A stretch of 7,131 nt of DNA, from assembly GCA_947258805.1 (NCBI GenBank), contig CAMYJV010000036.1, positions 19,773-26,903 on the forward strand. Direction: 5' to 3'. Made by a program: the position numbers and the translations under genes. Each line of letters opens with the position of its first letter. The first letter of the stretch is position 1. Under the pieces are notes generated by a model. It was not told the origin of the DNA and did no database searches. It saw only the letters and a list, made by a program, of their open reading frames with translations. This document shows positions 1 through 6,117 of the stretch, one piece after another. The DNA comes from an uncultured Gammaproteobacteria bacterium. GTDB lineage: Bacteria > Pseudomonadota > Gammaproteobacteria > GCA-2729495.

Positions 1-246
1 GACGGGCACCGTCACCGGCGCACCGCGCTCTCGCCAGTCCGGAAACAGCTCGTCGAGGGGACGCGGCTCAAAGACTGCTCCGGACAGGATATGCGCGCCA
101 ATCTCCGAACCCTTTTCCACGACGCAGACATTCAGCTCGCGACCCGTTTCCGCCGCCAGCTGCAGAAGCCGGCAGGCCGCACCGAGGCCGCACGGGCCGG
201 CGCCGACGATGACCACGTCAAAGTCCATGGATTCTCGTTCTGTCAT
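1..246 (-). CDS. Electron transfer flavoprotein-ubiquinone oxidoreductase, N-terminal fragment
   Basis: The gene runs off the left edge, so only the first 82 codons are visible. The reading frame is open from the ATG at 246 to base 1. Seen: a dinucleotide-binding start with VVIVGAGPCG at residues 11-20, then VVEKGSEIGAHILSGAVFEP at about residues 42-61 and LDELFPDW at 64-71. Those last two blocks are characteristic of ETF-QO and separate it from general FAD oxidoreductases. In this family the protein passes electrons from reduced electron transfer flavoprotein (fed by acyl-CoA dehydrogenases) to ubiquinone at the inner membrane, using FAD and a 4Fe-4S cluster; the cluster region lies outside the window. 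An AGAGAG stretch lies 5 nt before the ATG at 246, which supports that start. A second in-frame ATG at 228 (residue 7) is possible. It is divergent from zapE. The family call is confident; regulation cannot be judged. Confidence 0.9.
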   Translation of the reverse strand, partial: MTERESMDFDVVIVGAGPCGLGAACRLLQLAAETGRELNVCVVEKGSEIGAHILSGAVFEPRPLDELFPDWRERGAPVTVPV

Positions 247-341
247 GGCGACTCTCTAATGTTGTCCAACGGCTTGAGCATTGGTGAATTCTAGAGCCTA
301 GCGGATCACACCGCTTGTCTGCCAAAGCCATCCCGTTGCCG

Positions 342-424
342 GTAAGAGCGGCTGGGCCAGCGATTCAGCCGGCGGCTCGCAAGCTGCAGGCCAGCCAGGC
401 TGTCGCGGCTAAAGCCGCTCCCAC
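342..424. repeat. REP-like extragenic inverted repeat pair
   Basis: Two related units face each other. The left unit (342-363) begins GTAAGAGCGGCT and ends AGCGA. The right unit (about 403-424) reads TCGCGGCT...AGCCGCTCCCAC; its reverse complement begins GTGGGAGCGGCT, matching the left arm at 10 of 12 bases, including a perfect 8-bp GAGCGGCT / AGCCGCTC pair (346-353 with 413-420). The right unit alone folds as GCGGC-TAAA-GCCGC (405-418). Between the arms lies a further small palindrome, AGCCGGCGGCT (367-377). The core resembles the short GTAGGAGCGGCTT-type extragenic palindromes scattered through many gammaproteobacterial genomes. It may be mobilised by a REP-associated tyrosine transposase elsewhere in the genome; that is inference, as no transposase is present here. 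Confidence 0.7.
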
Positions 425-491
425 GGGAGACGGTCATGGCGGCCCGTGAGTGCGGCAGCTGCGAGAACGCAGGGATGGCCCCCACCAGCGC

Positions 492-519
492 TTGCGCACA
501 CCCCTCAAACCGCTACTCT
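492..519 (+). promoter_or_regulatory. Candidate sigma-70 promoter for zapE
   Basis: TTGCGC (492-497) and TACTCT (514-519) are separated by 16 bp. Each hexamer matches four of six consensus bases. Transcription would begin near 526, leaving a leader of about 25 nt before the zapE ATG at 551. This placement also argues against the longer zapE start at 446, which would lie upstream of the promoter. Confidence 0.45.
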
Positions 520-550
520 TGGCGCCCATCGCCGGCATGCAGCGTCGTTG

Positions 551-1651
551 ATGAACCTGGAACATCGCTACCGACAGGCGCTCGACGCGCGGGGCTACAC
601 GCCCGACCCGGCACAGCTCCAAGCGGTGGCGACACTGCAACGCGTGGGGGACGAACTGGCCACGCGGCGACCTTCGGCCGGCCGCCTCGCGCGGCTGCGG
701 CGGCGCGTGCTGGGCGCTACCAGCCGACAGCTTCCGGTCCGGGGCGCCTATCTCTGGGGCGGTGTCGGCCGCGGCAAGACCTTCATCATGGACCTGTTCT
801 TCGATGCGCTGCCCTTCGAAGACAAGCTGCGCTATCACTTCCACCGAATCATGTACCGAGTGCACCGGCGCCTCGCCGAGCTCGGTCACGTCCGCGATCC
901 ACTGGACGTCGTGGCCGAAGAACTGGCTGGCCAGGCCCGGCTGATCTGCTTCGACGAATTTTTTGTCAGCGATATCGCGGATGCCATGATCCTGGCGCGA
1001 CTGCTGGATGCACTGTTTGAACGCGACGTGACGCTGGTGACGACATCCAATATCCCCCCCGACAATCTCTACCGGGGCGGGTTGCAGCGGCAGAAGTTTC
1101 TGCCGGCCATCGATCTGCTCAAAACCCACACGGAAATCCTGGAGGTGGACGACGGCGCGGATTACCGCTTGCGCTTACTGGAAAAGGCGGAGATCTACCA
1201 CTCGCCCCTCGATGCGCTTGCAAAGCAGAATCTCGCCGGCTACTTCGCGAGCATGTCACCGGATGCAGGCACCGTGGGGCAGGATATCGAAGTGCTCGGC
1301 CGCAATATCCGCACCGTTCGGCGTGCCGACGGCATCGCTTGGTTCGACTTTGAAGCACTGTGCGGCGGGCCGCGCAGCCAGGACGACTACATCGAAATCG
1401 CCCGCACCTTCCAGACCGTCATACTGGCCGCCGTGCCGCTGCTGGACGAGCTGCGGGAGAATGAAGCCCGGCGTTTCATCTCGCTGGTGGATGAGTTTTA
1501 CGACCGGCGGGTGAAGCTCATCATCTCGGCCGCCGAGTGCATCGACGACCTGTACCGGCGCCGGCGTCTGCCGCGGGAATTCGAGCGCACGCGCAGCCGC
1601 CTGAAAGAGATGCAGTCACACCAGTACCTGGCGGCCCGGCACGTCCCCTGA
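551..1651 (+). CDS. zapE: Cell division protein ZapE (AFG1-like AAA+ ATPase)
   Basis: A 366-residue P-loop ATPase of the AFG1/LACE1/ZapE family. Seen: Walker A GGVGRGKT at residues 70-77, preceded by RGAYLW; Walker B LICFDEF at 131-137 with the acidic pair D135-E136; a sensor-1-like TTSNIPP at 164-170; and family-specific blocks [10 protein letters not shown] (271-280), [12 protein letters not shown] (308-319) and [12 protein letters not shown] (349-360) at the C-terminus. In Escherichia coli ZapE associates with the division ring and FtsZ in an ATP-dependent way; mitochondrial AFG1 acts in protein quality control at the inner membrane. The frame is open back to an ATG at 446, but the extra 35 residues are low-complexity and lie across the candidate promoter. 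I therefore chose the ATG at 551, where [11 protein letters not shown] resembles a normal family N-terminus. No clear Shine-Dalgarno sequence precedes it. It is first in a plus-strand series with gpmA. Confidence 0.93.
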   Translation: MNLEHRYRQALDARGYTPDPAQLQAVATLQRVGDELATRRPSAGRLARLRRRVLGATSRQLPVRGAYLWGGVGRGKTFIMDLFFDALPFEDKLRYHFHRIMYRVHRRLAELGHVRDPLDVVAEELAGQARLICFDEFFVSDIADAMILARLLDALFERDVTLVTTSNIPPDNLYRGGLQRQKFLPAIDLLKTHTEILEVDDGADYRLRLLEKAEIYHSPLDALAKQNLAGYFASMSPDAGTVGQDIEVLGRNIRTVRRADGIAWFDFEALCGGPRSQDDYIEIARTFQTVILAAVPLLDELRENEARRFISLVDEFYDRRVKLIISAAECIDDLYRRRRLPREFERTRSRLKEMQSHQYLAARHVP

Positions 1652-1676
1652 CGGGCTTCGACGGGGCGGTTACAAT
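1648..1676 (+). promoter_or_regulatory. Probable sigma-70 promoter for gpmA
   Basis: CTGACG (1648-1653, four of six consensus bases) and TACAAT (1671-1676, five of six) are separated by 17 bp, the optimal spacing. The -35 box overlaps the zapE stop codon (1649-1651). Transcription would start near 1683, just before the gpmA ribosome binding site. This suggests gpmA can be expressed independently of zapE. Confidence 0.6.
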
Positions 1677-1690
1677 ATCTTCTGGAGACG

Positions 1691-1695
1691 GGAGG
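1691..1695 (+). promoter_or_regulatory. Ribosome binding site deciding the gpmA start
   Basis: GGAGG lies 9 nt before the ATG at 1705 and only 3 nt before the ATG at 1699. The spacing favours 1705. An additional GGAG at 1684-1687 leaves the upstream ATG possible. Confidence 0.65.
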
Positions 1696-1704
1696 ACAAT
1701 GAAC

Positions 1705-2448
1705 ATGGCGGGAAAACTCGTGCTGTGCCGGCACGGCCAAAGCATCTGGAACCTCGAGAACCTGTTTACCGGCTGGACCGACGTGGACCTGACGGAAAAA
1801 GGCATCCAGGAGGCCCGCACCGCCGGGCAGCAGCTCAAGGAGCTGGGGTTTCAATTCGACCTCGCTTATACATCGGTGCTGAAGCGAGCTATCCGCACGC
1901 TGTGGCTGATTCTCGACGAGATGGACCAGATGTGGATTCCGGTGGAACGAGCCTGGCAACTGAATGAACGCCATTACGGTGCGCTGCAGGGCCTGGACAA
2001 GGCGGCAACCGCCGCAAAGTACGGTGACGAACAGGTACACATCTGGCGGCGCAGTTATGACACGCCGCCACCGGCGCTGGAGGAAAGCGATGAGCGGCAC
2101 CCGTGCCATGACCCCCGCTACGCAGGTATCGCGGACCTGCCGGGCGCCGAATCACTGAAGCTCACGCTGGAACGCGTCGAACCCTACTGGCGCGATCGCA
2201 TTGCGCCCCGGTTGCGCGAGGGCAAAGACATACTCATTTCCGCCCACGGCAACAGCCTGCGCGCGCTGGTAAAAATGCTGGACGGCATTTCCGACGACGA
2301 GATCACCGGTCTGAACATCCCCACGGGTATTCCGCTGGTCTACGATCTCAACGACGACCTCACCGCGCGCAGCCGTGAATATATCGGCGACCCGGAGGCA
2401 GCCCGCAAAGCCGCGGAGGCCGTGGCCAGGCAGGCAAGCGGCGGCTAA
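1705..2448 (+). CDS. gpmA: 2,3-bisphosphoglycerate-dependent phosphoglycerate mutase
   Basis: A 247-residue d-type phosphoglycerate mutase, close to the roughly 250-residue family norm. It interconverts 3-phosphoglycerate and 2-phosphoglycerate in glycolysis and gluconeogenesis in the cytoplasm, through a phosphohistidine intermediate. Seen: the phosphate-accepting motif RHG at residues 9-11 with catalytic His10; [13 protein letters not shown] at 21-33; TSVLKRAI at 56-63; the catalytic-acid region [11 protein letters not shown] at 86-96 with Glu88; and the second active-site His181 in [12 protein letters not shown] (179-190), followed by [12 protein letters not shown]. All expected active-site residues are present. 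The frame extends upstream into zapE, but the strong ribosome binding site and the conserved N-terminus place the start at 1705 (or 1699, two codons longer). It has its own promoter, and its stop overlaps the next start (TAATG), implying translational coupling to the gamma carbonic anhydrase-like gene. Confidence 0.96.
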   Translation: MAGKLVLCRHGQSIWNLENLFTGWTDVDLTEKGIQEARTAGQQLKELGFQFDLAYTSVLKRAIRTLWLILDEMDQMWIPVERAWQLNERHYGALQGLDKAATAAKYGDEQVHIWRRSYDTPPPALEESDERHPCHDPRYAGIADLPGAESLKLTLERVEPYWRDRIAPRLREGKDILISAHGNSLRALVKMLDGISDDEITGLNIPTGIPLVYDLNDDLTARSREYIGDPEAARKAAEAVARQASGG

Positions 2449-2966
2449 TGCTCTACGCGCTGGGGGATCGCAAGCCCATCACCGCCGGCGACTTCTACGT
2501 TGCCCCCGGTGCAGCGGTCATCGGCGACGTGAATCTCGGTCCCGACACCAGCGTGTGGTTCGGCGCAGTCGTGCGCGGCGATGTGGAATCCATCACGATA
2601 GGCCGCGGCACCAACATCCAGGATGGTTCGGTGCTGCATGCCGACCCCGGGTACCCCCTCGTGCTCGACGAATTCGTAACGGTGGGCCACCAGGTCATGC
2701 TGCACGGCTGCCGAATCGGCAAGTACAGCCTGATCGGCATCGGCAGCCGGATCCTGAACGGTGCCGTGATCGGTGCGAACAGCATCGTTGGCGCCCACGC
2801 GCTGGTGACGGAAGGAAAAGTTTTTCCGGAAGGCGTGCTGATCATCGGCTCGCCGGCCAAAGTTGCGCGTGATCTGACCGATGACGAAATGGCCCAGTTA
2901 CCCACCAGCGCACAACGCTATATCGACCGGGCCAGGATTTACCGCAAGGATCTCAGCGTAGTCTGA
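2448..2966 (+). CDS. Gamma-class carbonic anhydrase family protein (left-handed beta-helix hexapeptide)
   Basis: A 172-residue protein of the YrdA/PaaY/CaiE-like gamma carbonic anhydrase group. Seen: hexapeptide repeats typical of a left-handed parallel beta-helix across about residues 19-137 (for example VAPGAAVIGDVNLG and SLIGIGSRILNGAVIGANSI, described here as separate stretches), RGD at 43-45, Gln58, and three candidate metal-ligand histidines His64, His81 and His86 in the expected spacing (VLHAD, VGHQVMLHGC). The C-terminus continues as the helix that packs against the barrel in trimers. Members bind zinc or iron; some hydrate CO2, while others have no confirmed activity or act as thioesterases or transferases, so the substrate is uncertain. 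The ATG shares its A with the gpmA stop (TAATG), which fixes the start and implies coupled expression. The 3' end overlaps the convergent tesB by 14 bp. Confidence 0.9.
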   Translation: MLYALGDRKPITAGDFYVAPGAAVIGDVNLGPDTSVWFGAVVRGDVESITIGRGTNIQDGSVLHADPGYPLVLDEFVTVGHQVMLHGCRIGKYSLIGIGSRILNGAVIGANSIVGAHALVTEGKVFPEGVLIIGSPAKVARDLTDDEMAQLPTSAQRYIDRARIYRKDLSVV

Positions 2967-3813
2967 TCAGTCCTTCCTGGGCGGTGGAGATAACCAGCTT
3001 TCCGTCCTGTGTGAACATCTGGCCGCGCGCCAGGCCGCGCGCGCCCGACGAGGTGGGGCTGTCAAAAGCATAGAGCAGCCATTCATCTGCCCGGCACGGC
3101 CGATGGAACCACATGGCGTGGTCCAGGCTTGCCATCTGCAGCTCGCCGCGCAGCACGCGCTCACGCCCGTGGGGCAAGGTGACGGTGCCGAGTAGTTCAT
3201 AGTCGGACACATAAGCCAGCATTGCCTGGTGCAGACGTGGGTCGTCGGGCAGCTTGTCCAGGGCCTTGATCCAGACATGCTTTACCGGCTGCATGCCACC
3301 GATCCCTTCCACATTGATGTCTTCGACCATGCGAAAGTGGAAGGGCCGGCGATGGCGCAGGAACTCCTGCACCTTGGTCGGCAAGCGCTCGATGTCGCCG
3401 GGCCGGAAATCCGCGATGTCGCGCAGCCCCGCAGGCCCGGGCACGTCCGGTGCGGCCAGGGCGTGTTCCAGGCCTGTCTCTGCCACCTGGTACGAAGCGG
3501 CCATGTTGAATATCTGCCGACCGTGCTGAATGGCGATAACCCGTCGGCTGGTAAAGCTGCCGCCGTCGCGCGCCCGATCCACCTCGTAGACGACGGGTGC
3601 ATTCACGTCACCCCGGCGCAGGAAGTAGGCGTGCAGCGAGTGAACGGTGCGCGTCTCGTCTACGGTGCGGTTGGCGGCAATCAGGGCCTGGCCGAGCACC
3701 TGCCCGCCAAACACCTGGGGGCTGCCGATGTCACGGCTGGGGCCGCGAAATATATTGGCCTCGATGGTCTCGAGATCGAGTACTGAGATCAGGTCGGCGA
3801 GTACGGCATCCAT
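2953..3813 (-). CDS. tesB: Acyl-CoA thioesterase II
   Basis: A 286-residue double hot-dog thioesterase, the same length as E. coli TesB. It hydrolyses acyl-CoA to free fatty acid and CoA in the cytoplasm. Seen: an N-terminal hot-dog with FRGPSRDIGSPQVFGGQVLG at 22-41, VHSLHAYFLRRGD at 57-69 and DGGSFTSRRV at 83-92; a C-terminal hot-dog with YVSDYELL at 201-208, SLDHAMWFHRP at 229-239, EWLLY at 244-248 and ARGQMFTQDGKLV at 262-274. The catalytic triad known from E. coli (Asp204, Thr228, Gln278) maps to Asp204, Ser229 and Gln279, so the hydroxyl residue is Ser rather than Thr, a conservative change. The frame is open upstream to 3924, but the family N-terminus begins at the ATG at 3813. Only a weak GGGAAA lies upstream, and GATACT (plus-strand 3856-3861) is a possible -10 box. 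It is divergent from the DUF1499 gene. Confidence 0.95.
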   Translation of the reverse strand: MDAVLADLISVLDLETIEANIFRGPSRDIGSPQVFGGQVLGQALIAANRTVDETRTVHSLHAYFLRRGDVNAPVVYEVDRARDGGSFTSRRVIAIQHGRQIFNMAASYQVAETGLEHALAAPDVPGPAGLRDIADFRPGDIERLPTKVQEFLRHRRPFHFRMVEDINVEGIGGMQPVKHVWIKALDKLPDDPRLHQAMLAYVSDYELLGTVTLPHGRERVLRGELQMASLDHAMWFHRPCRADEWLLYAFDSPTSSGARGLARGQMFTQDGKLVISTAQEGLIRLR

Positions 3814-3930
3814 GGCGACAGTTTCCCGAAAAATGGCCGCCGGGGCAAAACGGCTAGTATCGGCTGCAGGCGCTGCTGGAATCGCTGCCAGACGCCACTT
3901 GCTGCAACTAGTGTCTGAGACCAATTCGGC

Positions 3931-3936
3931 GATAAT
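3931..3936 (+). promoter_or_regulatory. Possible -10 box for the DUF1499 gene
   Basis: GATAAT matches five of six -10 consensus bases and lies 33 nt before the ATG at 3970. I see no convincing -35 box at 16-18 bp spacing. It sits in the 156-bp divergent spacer between tesB and the DUF1499 gene. Confidence 0.3.
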
Positions 3937-3969
3937 GTGGCCTTCGCTGGTCCATTCGGGGAAGGAAGC

Positions 3970-4737
3970 ATGAACGACACGAACACGAAAAAGCGACCGC
4001 TAGGTACCCGCTGGTGCAGCATCGGCAGCACCTTGACGGGCATCGGACTGGTGGTAGTGGGCATCGCCCTGCTTGGCGCCCGCCTCGACGTCACATCGCC
4101 AATCAACACGTTCCTGATATTTGGACTCGGGATGCTGGCGATCATGTTCTCGGTCCCGACACTGGTCATTGGCCTCGCCATCAGCGGCGGGCGCGCCGGC
4201 AATGTCTCTCCCGCTCGTGCCAGGAGCGCACTGCTGGTCGGCGTCGCCATGATCATTGCGGGCGGGATGAATTTCGCCAACCGCGAACCGGTACCCAGCA
4301 TTCACGACCTGACGACAGACGTGAATGATCCGCCGGAATTCGTTGCGCTGGTCAAGATTCGCGCAGCCGATAAGGCCCAGAACCCCCCTGAATACTCCGG
4401 CGAGGAAACAGCCACACTCCAGCAGGAAGCGTTCCCGGACCTGGTAACGCTGCAGCTGGATACGGATCCGGCCACCGTATTCGAGGCCGCCGGCGAAGTC
4501 ATGCGTGAGCTCGGCTGGGAAATCGCCGCAGAAGTACAGGCGACCGGGCACCTGGAGGCAACCGACACGACAACCTGGTTCCGGTTCCGGGATGACGTCG
4601 TCGTGCGTATTCAGCCGAGCAATGGCGGCACCGCTGTGGACGTGCGCTCGAAGTCCCGCGTAGGCCGCAGCGACATGGGCACGAACGCTGCGCGCATCCG
4701 CGAGTTCCTGGCCCGGCTGCAAACCAAGCTCAGCTGA
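3970..4737 (+). CDS. DUF1499 domain membrane protein
   Basis: A 255-residue protein with an N-terminal membrane region and a C-terminal DUF1499 domain. Seen: hydrophobic segments at about residues 21-37 (LTGIGLVVVGIALLGA region), 46-72 and 86-102, separated by short charged loops; then a soluble domain at about 104-253 opening PSIHDLTTDVNDPPEF (109-124) and including EATDTTTWFRFRDDVVVRI (196-214) and VDVRSKSRVGRSDMGTNAAR (223-242). Both blocks are typical of DUF1499, whose biochemical function is unknown. Three membrane spans would probably put the DUF1499 domain on the periplasmic side if the positively charged N-terminus is cytoplasmic; this is inference. The start at 3970 is supported by AAGGAAG just upstream; an in-frame ATG at 3937 is less likely because it lies only a few bases from the candidate -10 box. 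Only 4 bp separate its stop from the GTG of the IMPase-family gene, so the two are probably cotranscribed. Confidence 0.88.
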   Translation: MNDTNTKKRPLGTRWCSIGSTLTGIGLVVVGIALLGARLDVTSPINTFLIFGLGMLAIMFSVPTLVIGLAISGGRAGNVSPARARSALLVGVAMIIAGGMNFANREPVPSIHDLTTDVNDPPEFVALVKIRAADKAQNPPEYSGEETATLQQEAFPDLVTLQLDTDPATVFEAAGEVMRELGWEIAAEVQATGHLEATDTTTWFRFRDDVVVRIQPSNGGTAVDVRSKSRVGRSDMGTNAARIREFLARLQTKLS

Positions 4738-4741
4738 TGCC

Positions 4742-5584
4742 GTGACGCCTGCCGAAATCGACTCGCTCGTTGACTATTACCTGCCGGTACTGATCACCGC
4801 AGGCGACTATGCGCGGGCGATCCAGGGCGACGTCCAGAGCCGGACCGGGAAAGACGGCCAGAATGCATGGGTGGAAGCAGTAACGGATGCGGACATCGCC
4901 GTACAGACCTTCATCGAAGTAGCCACGATCGCCCGCGACCCGGCACTCGGGTTCTACGGCGAAGAGTGGGCGCAGTCTGCCAACCACAAGTACTTCAACC
5001 CGGATGCGTCAACGGTCGTGCACCTCGACCCGGTGAACGGCACCTTTCTGTACAAGCACCAGCGCGACAGTTGGGACATCATCCTGAGCATTGCCCACGA
5101 GGGCCAGCTCGTCGCCGCTGTCAGCTATATGCCCGTGCGTGGCCGCTTCTATCTCGCGCTGCGCCACCGCGGTGCAGTGACCGGCACGCGCGCCGCGCCG
5201 CGGGTACAAGACATGCAGCCCCTGCGCACGCAGAGCGGCAGCCGCGTGTGCCTGACCTACCGGGCCCCGGCGGTGAACCAGGCGGTGAGCGAACAGTACG
5301 ACGCTTTCGACATCGTCGACGACTACGACCCCGAACGGGGTTTCGACAATCTGAACGACCTGTTCACGGGTCGACTGGACGCCTTCGTGTGCTGCGGCGG
5401 CGAACTGCTGGACTGGGGCGCCATGGCCTTCATTGTCCACCACGCCGGCGGCACGGTGTCTGCGCTGGACGGTTCGCCATTGTCCGGCCTCGATGAATTC
5501 AAACCGGATGCGCAGGCCGACATGCTGGTGGCCGCCAGCCCGGCGGTGCACCGCGAGATCAGGGCTTTGCTGGCTAAGGCGTGA
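4742..5584 (+). CDS. Inositol monophosphatase family protein with altered metal-binding motif
   Basis: A 280-residue protein of the Mg2+-dependent, Li+-sensitive sugar phosphatase superfamily (IMPase, FBPase, CysQ). Seen: WVEAVTDAD at 43-51; the metal-ligand block GFYGEEW at 70-76; motif A as HLDPVNGT at 94-101; DSWDIILSIAHEGQLVAAV at 109-127 (the usual post-motif strand); and motif B-like ELLDWGAMAFIVHHAGG at 221-237 with Asp224 in the metal-ligand position. Family motif A is normally DPxDGT; here its second Asp is Asn99 (codon AAC, 5036-5038), and motif B has LD instead of WD. The first Asp (96), the glutamates (74-75) and Asp224 remain. Substrate cannot be assigned; candidates include inositol phosphates, 3'-phosphoadenosine 5'-phosphate and fructose 1,6-bisphosphate, or reduced activity. 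The GTG start at 4742 lacks a ribosome binding site and probably relies on coupling to the upstream gene; the nearby ATG at 4737 hits a stop after two codons. Confidence 0.88.
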   Translation: MTPAEIDSLVDYYLPVLITAGDYARAIQGDVQSRTGKDGQNAWVEAVTDADIAVQTFIEVATIARDPALGFYGEEWAQSANHKYFNPDASTVVHLDPVNGTFLYKHQRDSWDIILSIAHEGQLVAAVSYMPVRGRFYLALRHRGAVTGTRAAPRVQDMQPLRTQSGSRVCLTYRAPAVNQAVSEQYDAFDIVDDYDPERGFDNLNDLFTGRLDAFVCCGGELLDWGAMAFIVHHAGGTVSALDGSPLSGLDEFKPDAQADMLVAASPAVHREIRALLAKA

Positions 5585-5597
5585 TCCGGGCCCGGCG

Positions 5598-6065
5598 TCA
5601 GTCGCCGCGGAAGAAATACATGGAGATCGTTTCGGCGACGCAGGCCGCCTTGGTCTCACCTTCGATTTCCATCGTGTGCTCGAGGATTGCCTGCAGCGCG
5701 CCAGCGCGCTTGCGCGCCGAGACCAGCTTGCTGCGAATACGGACCCGGCTGCCGGAGGGCACCATGTTCTTGAAGCGCACCTTGTTCAGCCCATAGTTGA
5801 TGGCCCGGTCCAGGTTCTCCCAAACGATGAACTGGTCCACCGCGGCCGGGATCAGAGAAATCAACAGGAAACCGTGGGCGATGGTGGAGCCGATGGGCAA
5901 CTCGGCTGCCGCACGCTCGGTGTCTACATGAATCCACTGAAAGTCGTCCGTGGACTTCGCGAACAGGTTGATGCGCTCCTGGTCGACGAGAATCCAGTCT
6001 GAATGCCCCAGTTCCTCGCCCTCGCGCGCCTGCGCGTCTTCGATGCTGCTAATGGTAACGGCCAT
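5598..6065 (-). CDS. MaoC-like hot-dog (R)-specific enoyl-CoA hydratase family protein
   Basis: A 155-residue single hot-dog protein of the MaoC/NodN dehydratase family. Seen: STDDFQWIHVDTERA at residues 38-52, containing the hydratase dyad Asp41 and His46 in the five-residue spacing known from PhaJ-type enzymes; then GSTIAHGFLLISLIP at 59-73, the conserved glycine-histidine turn; and NYGLNKVRFKNMVPSGSRVR at 90-109, the second hot-dog strand pair. Family members hydrate trans-2-enoyl-CoA to (R)-3-hydroxyacyl-CoA, feeding fatty acid or polyhydroxyalkanoate metabolism; some members act on other thioesters, so the substrate is unproven. The ATG at 6065 has no obvious ribosome binding site. The gene lies 52 bp after folE on the same strand and may be the last gene of the mobA-like-folE unit, though a separate promoter in the gap cannot be excluded. 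It converges with the IMPase-family gene across a 13-bp gap. Confidence 0.9.
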   Translation of the reverse strand: MAVTISSIEDAQAREGEELGHSDWILVDQERINLFAKSTDDFQWIHVDTERAAAELPIGSTIAHGFLLISLIPAAVDQFIVWENLDRAINYGLNKVRFKNMVPSGSRVRIRSKLVSARKRAGALQAILEHTMEIEGETKAACVAETISMYFFRGD

Positions 6066-6117
6066 GGCGCGATGTTAGCGCATGTAGAAACGCCGCGGCA
6101 GACCCGGCACGCCAGGA

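Larger units (their letters stand above)
247..550. other. Divergent intergenic region between the ETF-QO gene and zapE
   Basis: This stretch of about 300 bp has no convincing gene. Reading leftward, a TAGAAT hexamer (plus-strand 288-293) is a possible -10 box for the ETF-QO gene, about 42 nt before its ATG, but I see no good -35 box. The centre holds a REP-like inverted repeat (342-424). The right end holds a candidate zapE promoter. Reading frames that cross this region from either side lack family-conserved sequence. Confidence 0.7.

Noticed and set aside
91..294. 67-codon plus-strand frame near the left edge
   Set aside because: It is opposite the ETF-QO N-terminus with its GxGxxG motif, and has no independent support.
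446..550. N-terminal extension of ZapE starting at the ATG at 446
   Set aside because: The 35 extra residues are Ala/Pro/Arg-rich without family conservation, and the frame would cross the candidate promoter at 492-519.
434..1129. Long open frame on the minus strand opposite zapE (231 codons)
   Set aside because: It lies antisense to the strongly conserved ZapE frame, contains no recognisable motif, and is expected in GC-rich DNA.
1537..1704. Extended gpmA start inside zapE
   Set aside because: The extra residues are not conserved, while a strong ribosome binding site and the family N-terminus support 1705 (or 1699).
3229..3786. 185-codon plus-strand frame opposite tesB
   Set aside because: It is antisense to TesB, whose two hot-dog domains and catalytic residues are complete; the antisense product shows no family motif.
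4000..4722. 240-codon minus-strand frame opposite the DUF1499 gene
   Set aside because: The plus strand encodes membrane segments and DUF1499 motifs; the minus frame is rich in Arg, Gly and Ala with no motif.
5586..5595. Palindrome CCGGGCCCGG between the IMPase-family and MaoC-like genes, considered as a terminator
   Set aside because: It has no loop and no T tract on either side, and is only 10 bp long.
5009..5659. 216-codon minus-strand frame opposite the IMPase-family gene
   Set aside because: It is antisense to recognisable IMPase motifs and also runs into the end of the MaoC-like gene in a different frame.
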